A stretch of DNA of 64,000 nt from Usnea hakonensis. Its lineage: Eukaryota; Ascomycota; Lecanoromycetes; Lecanorales; Parmeliaceae. The position numbers and the translations under genes are program-made. The DNA lies in the NCBI GenBank assembly GCA_013423325.1, contig BLJB01000231.1:1-64000 (forward strand), read 5' to 3'. This document shows, piece after piece, positions 45,916 to 56,975 of this stretch; position 1 is the stretch's first letter; the number at the start of each line of letters is the position of its first letter. Under the pieces are notes generated by a model. It saw only the letters and a list, made by a program, of their open reading frames with translations, did not search any database and was not told where the DNA came from.

Positions 45916-46526
45916 TCATGACTCCAGTCTTGTTTGCATGGCTGGTACTAGCCGGGACGCTGTGATAAGAATCATGCGTAAGTTACTGGTGAGACGAACT
46001 TTTTCGCTTCTCATTCCCACGATCATGTAAAGCCATGAGTTTCCATCTTCGTTGTCAACCTCGATTATGCCGTGGTTCTCAGTCTCGAACGCAATGATCG
46101 TTAACATCCGCAGCATATCTTGCTGGCCGTACTCTGCCGCAAAGTGAGCTGCTATTGCTCCATGGGCTTCGACTTTAGCACCTTTGGCCAGGAGATTGCG
46201 AGCGATACGCTCATGACCGCTCATAACTGCCGAAAACAGCGCAGTGCGACCAGTATGCTCATCTTCCAGGTCCAGAAGATAAAACTTCTGAGACTGGGCG
46301 ACATCAATTTCTTAAAATCCAAGCATAAAATCCATGACTTCTTCGTATCCGTTAGTGGCAGCCAGATTAAGCAATAAAACGGCGTGTTCAGCGAAATCGT
46401 ATAATGAAGAGTTCCGGGAAGAATATTTGAGACTATATAGAAATTCAAAAAGAGACTATAGCACCTTAGTATATCCTGCAGCGACAGCAGCATTAACCAC
46501 ACGCCCGTCGAAAAGGTCGATATCAA
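45916..46526 (-). pseudogene. ankyrin-repeat pseudogene
   Basis: One minus-strand frame gives ankyrin-like repeats: GRVVNAAVAAGYTKVL, LLLNLAATNGYEEVMDFMLGF, DEHTGRTALFSAVMSGHERIARNLLAKGAKVEAHG and AIAAHFAAEYGQQDMLRML. It is interrupted by TAG at 46458-46456 and TAA at 46314-46312. Both stops could arise from CAG/CAA by C-to-T change. Upstream sequence (46530-46900) has no clear start exon. Decayed copy of a larger ankyrin protein, unrelated in sequence to the intact one at 37707. Confidence 0.55.
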
Positions 46527-47048
46527 TCATATCTGTGAGCTTGCGAATTATTCCATTTTAGCCTCGAAAGCAAGCAACCAACAGCGTTTCACAAACACCT
46601 ACCTCACGCTAATAATATTCTTTAACCAAGTGTTCCATTAGACCTCAATGGCCGACCTGAGCCGCATAACAAAACAGCACCATGAACGGTAGCTCCTCAG
46701 CTTTTTCAGGATCAGAGCAGGACGTACACCCGTAGAGCCCAAAATGTCAGTTCAGTCCCCACGGGCGGAACACGCATGATAGCGATTTGTACATTAGAAA
46801 TTTTCTTCCAAGCTCCAGCTCTTCAGTATGCTCTATCCAGAATTCGACAAACGTAATTGAGAGAGAAGCCGATACTTTTTCATGATATCAGATTGGCGTG
46901 AGATGTTTGCTATAGGTGATAGCTAAACGTGCATTTATAGGCTTCCCACCAGAGAATCGGTATGGAATTTCTGAGACGGCCATTCCAATTTCTAGGGCAT
47001 TACTTACAGTCATCGACAAATCACATTTCTCTCCTCGTCTCGCGATCG
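46527..47048. other. intergenic, possible 5' remnants of the ankyrin pseudogene
   Basis: No clear gene on either strand. The stretch may include unrecognised 5' remnants of the ankyrin pseudogene (minus) and the 3' region of the MFS gene. Confidence 0.35.
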
Positions 47049-48665
47049 CTATGCTCTACCGCTAGCTATGCTCGCTTTTTCAATTCTCTTCCTCCTCCAC
47101 TCCATCCCCTTACTCATCACCAGCCAATCCGCCACGAGACCACCCCCACCACTCAGCACCGTCAACACTGTAAAAAGCCACCCTCTGCCCATAACGTCCA
47201 CCAGCGGCTGCAACACCGCCACGACAACGGCCGACAGTGCGCACCTAGTGATATTACCACTTGCGGCCGCCGTACTCGGACTCGCCGGAAATATGTCCAC
47301 CAATAGCGCATTAAACGTCTGTTGGAAACACGTACACAGCGCTGCGAGTACGTATTGCAGAATCAATGGGACGGCTTCATGAGCCCGCGCTTGGACGGAC
47401 CATCCGTAGCCCGCTAGCGCTGTAATGTAGACTGCAAGAAGATAGTAAGAGCTTCTAGCCCGAGCGCGCTCGATGGGAAAATTGTTCAGATCGTCTCCAG
47501 AGACTCTGTCAATCGTGTGGCCGATCGATCGAGCTGTAGCTTTATAGTTCCAGTCCATCAGCTTGCCGTTTAAGTAGCCACCGCTGACGACTCCGACGCC
47601 TCCTGTGAGGTAGCATAGGCCGATTTGCAGCTCGTTGAAGCCGTAGATGTCCTTGTAGATGGACGGGATGGACGCTTGGACGGCGTACCAGACTGCATAT
47701 GGTGAACCGGCCATCCAGAGGACGAGTGCCGTGTCTTTCCAGAAAAGAATGCGAATCGCAGCTACTGGATTGGCCAATTTGAATTTGGCTTTCTTACCGG
47801 GAACTGGCTTTGGCGGTCTGTCATTCTCGTTCTCAGCGTCACTGCCCCCTTCCGCATCCGCGGCATCACATTTCCACTTGCTCCTCCCTCGGAACAAGTC
47901 CCACCAACTTCTCCCCCATCCCGTAGCCATCACAGATCCATTCCCAACAACATTCCTTGCCGTCTCCGGAAGTCCCACTCCTACAAAAAGCAATACACTT
48001 CCCCCAAAGATCACCAGTGCCCAAAAGACCCACTCGTAACTCCCACTCACCAGAGCCACTAGACCCCCAATCACGGGCCCTAGGCACACTGCCAGATTCG
48101 CTGCTCCCATGGTGGGTCCTTGCATACTTCCCCTCTCGGCCGGCGGGCACACATCGGCGATGACGCCATATGCGATTGCCAGAACGGCCGAGACGCCGAG
48201 GCTTTGCAATGCGCGCAGTACCAGTAGAATGGCATAGCTGTTTTTGTTCAACGCCAGACCTAGCGATGAGAGCGTATAGATGGCGTACGTGACGAGGAGG
48301 ATCGGCCTCCGACCAAAACTATCCGATGCCGTTGCGAAGAGCAGTGGGGAGATGGCTTGGAAGACTATGTAAAGCGTGATTGTGAGGTTGATTGCTTGGA
48401 TACTTACACAGAAATGTTTGGCTAATAAAGGTAGGAGGGGGAGGTAGATCGTGGCGGTCAGGGGCGATGCTAACATTGTGCATGTCAAGATTACGGTGAT
48501 GAGATGTTTATGGGGTTTGGAGAAAGTCGTATAAGGTACTGGAGGATCGCAGGTGATGAGTTCAGCTTCTGGCACTTCTCCCTTCTCTGCATGCTTTGTT
48601 GGGGAAATGATGGACTCATTCGGTAAAGAGGACGAATGTGATTCTTTTGGCTCGACGCTGGACAT
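47049..48665 (-). CDS. MFS transporter, DHA1 (QDR/multidrug:H+) type
   Basis: Single exon, 538 aa, ATG at 48665. A hydrophilic, Ser/Glu-rich N-terminus of about 50 residues is followed by 12 predicted membrane spans in two sets of six, with a charged central loop (about 245-290, WWDLFRGRSKWK...). Family marks are SDSFGRRPILL after TM2 (motif A), LVLRALQSLGVSAVLAIAYGVIADV (TM4-5) and MGAANLAVCLGPVIGG (motif C, antiporter signature). This matches fungal drug:proton antiporters such as Qdr/Aqr proteins of the plasma membrane. Substrate unknown. It is not next to biosynthetic genes, so a role in export of a local metabolite is not suggested. Confidence 0.88.
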   Translation of the reverse strand: MSSVEPKESHSSSLPNESIISPTKHAEKGEVPEAELITCDPPVPYTTFSKPHKHLITVILTCTMLASPLTATIYLPLLPLLAKHFCVSIQAINLTITLYIVFQAISPLLFATASDSFGRRPILLVTYAIYTLSSLGLALNKNSYAILLVLRALQSLGVSAVLAIAYGVIADVCPPAERGSMQGPTMGAANLAVCLGPVIGGLVALVSGSYEWVFWALVIFGGSVLLFVGVGLPETARNVVGNGSVMATGWGRSWWDLFRGRSKWKCDAADAEGGSDAENENDRPPKPVPGKKAKFKLANPVAAIRILFWKDTALVLWMAGSPYAVWYAVQASIPSIYKDIYGFNELQIGLCYLTGGVGVVSGGYLNGKLMDWNYKATARSIGHTIDRVSGDDLNNFPIERARARSSYYLLAVYITALAGYGWSVQARAHEAVPLILQYVLAALCTCFQQTFNALLVDIFPASPSTAAASGNITRCALSAVVVAVLQPLVDVMGRGWLFTVLTVLSGGGGLVADWLVMSKGMEWRRKRIEKASIASGRA

Positions 48666-48689
48666 GGTTACTGTCGGATCATTACGTGC

Positions 48690-49090
48690 AAAGAACGATC
48701 AATACTAGAGGGTAGAACGGGGTCGTTGACGTTGGTGGTGATTGACAGTGTCTCCCCGCTTTCGGAGAGGCGCTTAGCAGCGAGGCGATAAGCGCTTTCA
48801 CGCAACTGGCCGACTGAGACAAAATCATGATAGCTAAGTACCTCTTTGAGCCCAGTGCGCTCTGAGTATGGCTGTGCCAGCGCTGAGGCGCTCGTACACC
48901 ATCTTCCGATAACTCCTTCGCTTGTCATCAACCATAGGCCGTAAATCGCCTTCATATGAACATGTCATTTCGGTGTCTATCAAAAAGACTTCACCATGTA
49001 TGCAAAGGACTCTGAGATTACTCATTTTCCAAGTAAATATGTCCATCCTGGGCCCCGACTCCTTCCCAGCAGTGGGAGAGCACCATTCAT
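48690..49090 (-). pseudogene. truncated/decayed fragment, ankyrin-protein N-terminal type
   Basis: A minus-strand frame reads MSNLRVLCIHGEVFLIDTEM, then RPMVDDKRRSYRKMVYERLSAG. It continues after a one-base frame change as VLSYHDFVSVGQLRESAYRLAAKRLSES before a stop near 48668. This resembles, from memory, the N-terminal region found ahead of ankyrin repeats in some fungal proteins. No ankyrin repeats follow. Probably a relic; the frame change could also be an undetected short intron. Confidence 0.28.
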
Positions 49091-49269
49091 TGCACCTAAG
49101 CTCTGGCTGATCGGGCCACATTGAGCCAAATGACATCGTAGCTAAAATTAGTATATAATATAGGAGAGATCGGCTCAAGGACACTAGCTAACACAATACA
49201 CCGCTACAAGGCGGCTTGTGGATGACCTGAAACCTAACAATCCATTAGAGACGTGCTTAGTAGTAGATT

Positions 49270-52200
49270 TCAGTCAAAATTTGACTCCAAATGCCTGACA
49301 GGTAACTTTAATGAAGGCTTCTTTCGGCTCTCCCTACCCAATAGTGACGGTCTTTTCCCCGGTCCGCTACTAGCATCCTCTTCGATATTCTCCAGCCCAC
49401 GCTTGATTACAGCCACCTCATCTCTCTTCACGAAAATAATGTCCCCGTCGTGCGTCACTTCAATCATCAAATTGATACTGGTACTCAGCCAATCAGCTGG
49501 GAGAAAGAAATGGCGGTCATACTGGTCAGCAATAGCGCTCCTGGGGTCTGCCGAGGAGATCCAGCCATCGCTGCGTAGGAAGACGAGTCTTTGACCATCA
49601 TCTCCTATGATGGTCATGACTTGATCGGCGAGAGAATAATACTTGGGTATAGGGGCTGCAATCCTGGAGTCGATGTCGAAGTCGGCAGTGTTCCAGAGTA
49701 GAAGTTTGGATTTTGAACGAGGTCTTAGATCTTCGCCAAATGTGGTTGCAATTGTTGTGTTGTTGAAACAAGCATTAACAGAGCGAATAGCTAGCTCAGG
49801 GAGTATACTTCCCTCCAACAGGATTCCTTCTTCTCCCGTGAGTCTTCGCAGAGATTGCCACTCGTACAGATGAGCGACAAAATTCGAGATGAGGATCAAC
49901 TGGCCATGGTTCCGAGGATGTGTCGCCCATCTGAAGGGACCACGTTTCTCCCACAACATTGTCTTGATGATTGTGCTACTCTCTTTGGAAGATACACACC
50001 AGAGCATATCGCCGTTACCTGTGCTTACAAGGATACGTGTAGCGCCGCGGTTGGTAAGCACTTGTTTAATAGCAGTCTCTGTACGATAGTCGAACAACGT
50101 GTCAGGGGCCTCCCAGGCCTCTCGCTCCTCCTTTAGTCTGTGAACCTTGACACGACTGGCATTATCGAAGCTGCTTAGCGTGTTGCTCTCAAGGTCGAAG
50201 GAAATTGATGAGATAGAAACCCCATTTGCATGACTGAATAATTTACAAGTCTGCCGGCCAGACTTGGTATCATAGAGCCAGACCGATCCATCCTCTTTGC
50301 CGCAAAAAAAAACCTGGCCTTCTGGATGTTTAGCCATTGAAGTAACAAGAGCGATCTGTTCTGTTAACTCCAGGCGGAACTCTTGTGGCGCCGTTGAAAC
50401 GGATATCGTATCGCTGTTGTCATCATCACCGTCCTGGCGCACAAGGACCATTGGATCCCATACTCTACATTCTGATCCCCTGATATCAATCAAATGATGG
50501 TTGTCTCCGGTGAAAGCTAGCTCTTTAATGCAGTATTCATCTGAATTGATCTGGTAAAGAAGTCGGAGACTCTCGAATTCAAAAAGCTGAATCGTGCCAG
50601 ATTTATCACCACTAGCTAGAGTTCGTCCGTCCGGAGAGCATGCAAGCGTTTGCGCATTCACCAATCTTTTTTCCTTGGCTGTTCCCTCTTGGATGTCGAA
50701 CAAGACTAGATCTCCATCTGAGTAAGCAGCGGCCAACAAAGGTTCATGCAGGGTCGCGTTGAAGACGAGACCTCCAGTCACACTCGCGCCATTTACCCTT
50801 GCATTCCTGGTACGAGATCCAGCCTTGCTATACGTATCGTGAAGGGCGGCTCTGTCCAAGTCCCATAGAAGCAGGTCTTGACCTCGATAGACAACCGCAA
50901 GCAGGCATATTTCCATGCAAAACGATGCTGTTGTAGGGCGGCCATAGGCATGAGAATCTGTTCCATCAGGATGCAGTGTCCAATCTGCAGTGTCCCTAAG
51001 GTTTCCTTCGACAAGATCCCAGACTGCCAAGTTGTTGTTCTTGAGCGCTCCAAGCAGGAGTTGGTCTTCCTCGATCAATGCGAGGGACATACACTGTTGG
51101 GGGGTCTTGAACTCCAATACTTGCTGCCAAGAGCTTGCATCCCATATGCGTATGTTCCGTGACCCGGCTGAAACAAGTATATCCATTCTGTGCCCGAATC
51201 GGAGTAATTTAACTGGCTCTGAATGTTCTAGATTTTGACTCTGTAGGCAGGTAGTCTCGTTATATACCACAACATGTCCACTAGACATGCCCACCGCGAA
51301 AAACTTATCGGAACATGCCAAAGCCGTAAACTGCTCTTGCGAATCGATAATGGTGGACAGACAATCGTCCCAGGTTGTGGCCGATAAGCCGTGCACGGCG
51401 ATACTTCGACTAGAGACTGTAAAATGTTTTCGAGGCGCAGTCTCAGGTGGACAAAATGGAGGAATAAGGTTATATATCGAAGAAGGGTAAGCTTTAAGGT
51501 TCTTACCAAACTTGGTAACAAGTCGAATGAGGTCAGTAGCCCAGCTGTCTAGAAGTAAGGACTCCTTGCCAACTGGCGCCAAATGCTTCATTCTTCTCTG
51601 CAAGAACTTCCTGAAAGCCTTGCCCGCCTGGATAAGACGGTTGAGATCAGAAAACTGCGCAATGTACTCGATGCACGAAAGCACATTGCTTGAGCTCAAT
51701 AACTTTGTCAAGGCAATTAAAGCCTCATCGTCTTGCGATGACACGTGTCCAATATGTTCGAAAAAGAAATTGCACGCGTAATCGACGAGTGGGCCACGGG
51801 CCCTGATAATACTGCTGGAGCTAAGTCTGCCGTGCTTCGGACTTCTCATCTCATTCCCATTGAGGTATTCTAGGCAAGTCATGGCCAGTCTCTTATGGCC
51901 CACTCTTTCTTCGATTCCAAACTCTGAGAAGTCGCTGGCTTGGAGTAGGAAGTCACGGGCAGTCTGGTGGACCATTTGCACACGCAGTTGTGTATCTACA
52001 TACACAAACTGTCCACAGCGCGCCTCAATAGAAGCTTGGATGTTGTCCGTCTTATCTTTTATATCGATCTGGAGCGCTTGGTATAACTCATCTGTGGTCA
52101 AGGGTCGAGAAGAACAGACCGTCCAGGTCAAGATGGCTTTCGCAAGTACTTTTCCATAAGGCGGCGCCTTGGACATTGAATCCAGAATTTGGCAGTATAG

Positions 52201-54057
52201 AGCATTCATGTCAGACGGGATTTCCTCAAGCACCTGACAAATTTCTGTAGCTGTATGGGCTCGTCTGAGCTCATGCAGAATCAAGCTAACCCACAAGAAG
52301 CACCCAGCTGATTTCTCCAGTATCTTGGAGACCATATCATTTTTATCTTCTTCCTTGATCGAAGGTATTTGATCCATATTTGCAGCGAGGTACAGTGCAA
52401 TATCGGATTTCGTGTCATCCGCTCGAATTTCCTCTTGGATAATCTTAACCTTAGAAGGTATGGAGTGTCCATGAGTTTCGAAGCGGTCACGGGACGTCAA
52501 TAATATCCGTATGTTAGAACGCGTCTCAATAGCCTTCAAGAGGTAGGGGACCAGATCAGAGCTGGCTTTGCACTCGTCTAACGCATCTATTACCCAGTAC
52601 TGCGGTCTATCAAATTTAATACGGAGAATACCCTCAATAAGAAACTTCCGCCAAATGGTCCGGTAGTCGGCTTCGTATAGCTGATCATCCTTCTCACATA
52701 TGTCAAGGACAGTCTGCAGGACCTTCGTATGTATTTGAGCCATTTGTGCCACTATTGACAAGAGAAAAGCGCTAATAGTCGTCTGCGCTTTATTGCGGTA
52801 ATCGAAGAAGAAGAAGGCGATGTCTCGGTTCAAGTCCTTTAGGTGATGGATAACTTTCCCACTCAATACGGTTTTTCCAGTGGCAGGTTTTGCACTTATC
52901 CAGTAGAGCTCTGCAGTCCCGATGTCTTGCCACTCTTGATAAGTCTCCTTTCTTATGAGCCACTCGCAAGAGCCTTGTAATCGCAGGGCGTCAACGTCCA
53001 TAAAATCATTCTCAGGAGCATCTGCCAATCTAAGATATCCATCAAGTCGCCTTCGCTGTTCATTGTTGACCTCGCGCTTGGTAGGAATAGAATCAGTCCG
53101 CAGCTTGCCGATGGCTGATGCTAGAGTATTCCGGACAGTCTGGTAGTTCGGATCTTGTTGATTTGTATACTTGCAGACCTCTCGATGATTAGCATTCAGG
53201 TATGTTGAATGCTCATTTGGGTAACCTAGCACAGCGGCGTCTTTGTCTACCACAAGACTTTTACCAAGACCATATGCCATGGGGAGTGTTTCGTAGAAGG
53301 AGTATAATTGCAAGTTCTGACAATACTGCGGGAATTCCTCGTTGATTGACTGCGTGGCCAGAGAGTTGCGATGTAGATCTTTCACAAAAGGCCGTGCTCC
53401 AGGAGATATATTGAGAATCTTGCTCAGAAGTTGAGCAAGATCTGCCCCTCGGTGAGGCGTCGCAAGAAAAAGTATAGCCTTGACTTGTTCAGAGACTTTT
53501 TCGTATCCTTCCTTTTGTCTCGCCATGATATATGCCCGCTTAATCACGAGACCCCCCATGCTGTGACCTATAAGGATCAAGGGTATCTAAGAGATGTTCA
53601 GTCTGCGATCTCCAGGAAATTCTGTCGATTGGAGTTCAGGCTTGCAGTACAGGGCACGTACATTGGTATTCTGCGGTATCAGGGGACAGACCTGGATAGA
53701 CCAAAGTAGCGCCTTTGAAAAGTCGTGCACATTTAGGATACTCTCGTCACCCCAATTGGAGTTGTATCCAAAGCTATGAATCCTGACATCTTGGAAATCA
53801 GGATCCTGCGGAAGCCATTCTTTTGGCCAATACAAAGATGGATCGTTGGACTTTGTCCATGTACTCTTCGACCCTCCACCCAGACCATGTACAAACACAA
53901 GGTCAGCGATGGCCGGAGTGTCTGGGTCAAACAGTGTGCTCAACCCGAACGGACCCTTCCCATCTTCACCTGATTGGCCTCTGTCGTTGCGCCTTGCGAG
54001 TGTTCGGGAGAGGAAGGAACGACCCGAGGAGGTTGCGTCAGTCTTTGGGCGCTCCAT
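49270..54057 (-). CDS. NLR3: alpha/beta hydrolase-NACHT-WD40-like (STAND) protein
   Basis: Two exons, 54057-53662 and 53586-49270, separated by a 75-nt intron (GTACGT...CTCTTAG), give 1570 aa. The hydrolase has LVFVHGLGGGSKSTW (about 53-67), nucleophile GHSMGG (Ser about 141), ILFLATPHRGA and the His motif NANHREVCKY (about 266). The NACHT domain has P-loop SAKPATGKTVLSG (about 364-376), Walker B WVIDALDEC (about 463-471), ILLTSRDRFE and a winged-helix segment (ILTWTVCSSRPLTTDELYQAL). After a helical linker, residues about 860-1450 form a divergent beta-propeller with WD-like ends (IRIWDASSW, LAVWDLVEG, LLLWDLDRA, VWLYDTKSG). Repeats are old and unlike each other, in contrast to NLR1/2. Intact, with full catalytic and nucleotide motifs. 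A fungal cell-death or immune receptor is inferred. Confidence 0.9.
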
Positions 54058-55322
54058 GGCGGAGACGCCAAGGTGCCAGCTTGAAGACTGTGTGAGCCAA
54101 TGTTATAGAGAAGGTCGACATTGATTCTAGGAGCAGCTGTAGCGATCCTGGCACCAGCGGTCCAGAAAAAAGCCGCCTCGCAATCTGGAATTGACCCATA
54201 AATCAGAGAGCCGAAGAAGTTATCATGAGCGCGCAAAAAATGTCTAGAATGGGGGTGAAGAGTAGCAATGAATCTTGGGCTTGCCCAGTAGTATCTTTGG
54301 CAGCGCCGGACTATTTCTAGACTGTAGGTATGATTTGAAAGTGGACAGCGGCTAAAGCAGGGGGTACCGATACTCCGGTTGCAACCCCACGCGGCGCATG
54401 GACGATTCCATTTCTTGATTTTTCGAGGTGCAGCAGCTATGCTCCTTTGGGCTTTCGGCAGGGATAATCAATCAATCACACACCTTATCTCCGCTGAGCT
54501 GAGTATCAGTAAACAAATACAAGTAGGTGGCGCGATCTTCAATGAGATCATCAGCTCCGTCTAGAAAAGATACACCCTCCCAGGGATCGACCAACCAATC
54601 CTTTCTTCATCTATACATACGTGCATACATGTACCGGCTCCATCTTCCTTTTGGAATGGTATAAGATGACTACTCGATAGCTTAAAGAGCGCCCTATTTT
54701 TTTTTTGGCTCGAGATTGGGACCGATAACTAGTGCCCACGTCTCCGCATTAGGTACCTCATAGACGGCGGTAAGTCGTCCGAAGCGTGTAAAGGAAGAAT
54801 GCGGCTCACGGGATTTCTGTCAAGTGTCTAAACTCTCGCACCGCACGCTGACAGTCACTAAAGTAGACTTCTAGTATTACTCTAGGACTCGTCGCGGGCG
54901 TCTGAGCTTTTCTATGGAGACTAAAAATAAATGCCGAATTATTACCGCCGTGGTAGGGCCATTCCTGCGCCTTCCGTAAGACACTAATAAGAGTAAGCGG
55001 CGTGTGTAAGTGTAATGTAGTACGAGAAATGACGGTCATGTATATAGCGCTAAACTCATTCTAGGAATTTATCTTACGGTAAGAAAAAGTTTGTGTAACC
55101 ATTATTCGAATTGGTGGCTACTTTCCAAATACGTCGTTATTTCCTATGCGTGCAACCTCCTAGATCACAAATCCTATAAATGGATATATGCGTTGTAGCA
55201 TTTCCTTACCTACAAGTCAGTATACTCTAGATCGCTCTGTGTACTATTCTGTCGGTATATTTGTACTTAACCTTTACTAGTCTACCATAACACCGCAGAC
55301 AATCCAGAGGCATAAATAAAAG
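54058..55322. other. intergenic between NLR3 and the kinase-like gene
   Basis: Divergent promoter region. No supported gene; short frames (for example 55039-54806 minus, 54379-54564 plus) lack domains. From about 54880 sequence is AT-rich and may contain old repeat decay. Confidence 0.4.
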
Positions 55323-56620
55323 ATGGTGAAAACCGAAGATCAAGAAGGAGGTCTACCAGTTTGGGATAAGCCTGTTGATGTCGATGAGAAATGGATTCAA
55401 TTTGTCGACGACAATGTCCTGACCAGTGAGCTGCCTTCGATGGAGCGAATTTGATCGATAAAAGTGGCTGACCTTCGCAGAATTGCCGCCAGGCTCTAAA
55501 GTCAAAGGTATCACTCCTTTTGGGGCCAGCTACTGGACACGTACAGCTGAAATATCAACCGAACAAGCTGATGGCTCGGACCTATCATTCTTTTTGAAGG
55601 TTGCCCAACATGACACCGGCAAGGCTATGGTGTCCGGCGAATTTGTCTCGATGTCAACCATTTACAAATCGCTCCCGTACATTGTTCCCTATCCATATGC
55701 CTCGGGAACTTATGCGTCCGATCCCAACATTCATTTCTTCCTCTGCGACTTTGTGGACATGGACGAAGACCTACCTGATGCTAAAAAATTGGCACGCGGT
55801 CTGGCAGAACTGCATGAGACGGGAGTCAATCCGGATGGCAAATATGGCTTCCATGTGCCAACACTTCAAGGCACCATACCCCAGTACACTGAATGGACTG
55901 AGACTTGGGAAGAATTCTTTTCCAATTCAATCAGACTCGTCTTTGAAAACGAAGAACGGTCGCAGGGATATGACAAGGAGGTGCATGATTTGTGCAACTC
56001 GATTCTTGAGAAAGTGGTGCCCCGATTGCTTCGGCCGTTGGAGACTGGGGGTAGGAACATTAAACCACGGCTGGTCCACGGTGATATTTGGGACGGCAAT
56101 GTCTCCACAGACCGGAACTCAAACACACCTGTGATTTTCGACGCGACCTGCATATACGCACACAATGAAAGTAGGTAAATAACACTCCGATGCTTCGACC
56201 GCACTAACAGCAATAGTCGAGCTTGCACCTTTGCGACCAATTCGCCATAGAATGGGCAAGAAATACGTGGAGGCCTATTTCGATCATTTTCAAAAGTCTG
56301 ACCCAATAGAAGACCAAGATGATCGCAATGCTTTGTATTGTCTGTAAGTAAAATTTGTGACTGCAGTTGAGCTATAGCTGAATGCGTACGTGCAGTCGCT
56401 GGGATATGAATTGTTCAACCTTATACCCCGGCAATCTGCGATTCAGGAAACTGTGAGTGTTCTTGAACCTCGGTGGTTCGAGCATTTTGGGGCTGACACT
56501 ACGAGTAGGAGTACCGATGTAATGCGCTACTTTATCAATAAATTCCCAGAAGGTTATGAGGGTTGGGCAAGGGCGAGAGGAGAGGAGCCGGTAGCCAGAG
56601 ATTATCTAAAGCCATTTTAG
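55323..56620 (+). CDS. fructosamine/ketosamine-3-kinase family protein
   Basis: Five exons, 55323-55425, 55481-56170, 56217-56343, 56396-56452 and 56509-56620, give 362 aa. The introns are 55, 46, 52 and 56 nt and all phases agree. The fold is that of PF03881 small-molecule kinases: a nucleotide lobe (SYWTRTAEIST, SFFLKVAQ), hinge FFLCDFVDMDEDLP, ARGLAELHETG, PQYTEWTETWEEFF, catalytic loop LVHGDIWDGNV, and the family's C-terminal RNALYCLRWDMNCSTLYPGNLRFRKL, followed by INKFPEGYEGW. Such enzymes phosphorylate protein-bound ketoamines to start deglycation; many fungal paralogues have unknown substrates. The usual DFG/DPA metal site is represented by IFDATCIY. Confidence 0.85.
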
Positions 56621-56975
56621 AGAAAGGTTGAGTATGAAAGCTTTCAGTCAATTGCGGGGACCTCCGGCAATGAATCCACGGCACTGAAAGACTTCTTTCT
56701 CCCCAAATCTCGCGCTTTGTGTCAAGCGTCCATCTAAAGAATTCTTCGTTGACTAAGTGCGGTATCTAACACGCGAGTTGGTCTGTGTTCGGTTGGAAGG
56801 AAAGTTTATGTACTCACGATGGAGATCGTGCTTCGCAAAGCGAACTTGTTTCCCTTTAGGCTGTCGTAGGGAGTACACATGATCTGAGATCTTGTCGTGC
56901 TGATAGGACCATTCTCTTCAATCATTTAGGCCCAAATTACTTGAACCTGGTACGCTAATTGCTCCTAAATAGTCT
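56621..56975. other. convergent 3' spacer
   Basis: The 3' ends of the kinase-like gene and the C78 peptidase gene face each other here. Nothing else is seen. Confidence 0.5.

Noticed and set aside
47049..48665. MFS transporter read as part of a secondary-metabolite cluster
   Set aside because: No polyketide synthase, NRPS, terpene cyclase or tailoring enzyme is present in the window.
48668..48955. Intact small gene downstream of the MFS transporter's start
   Set aside because: The protein-like sequence needs a frame change and ends early, so it is listed as a relic instead.
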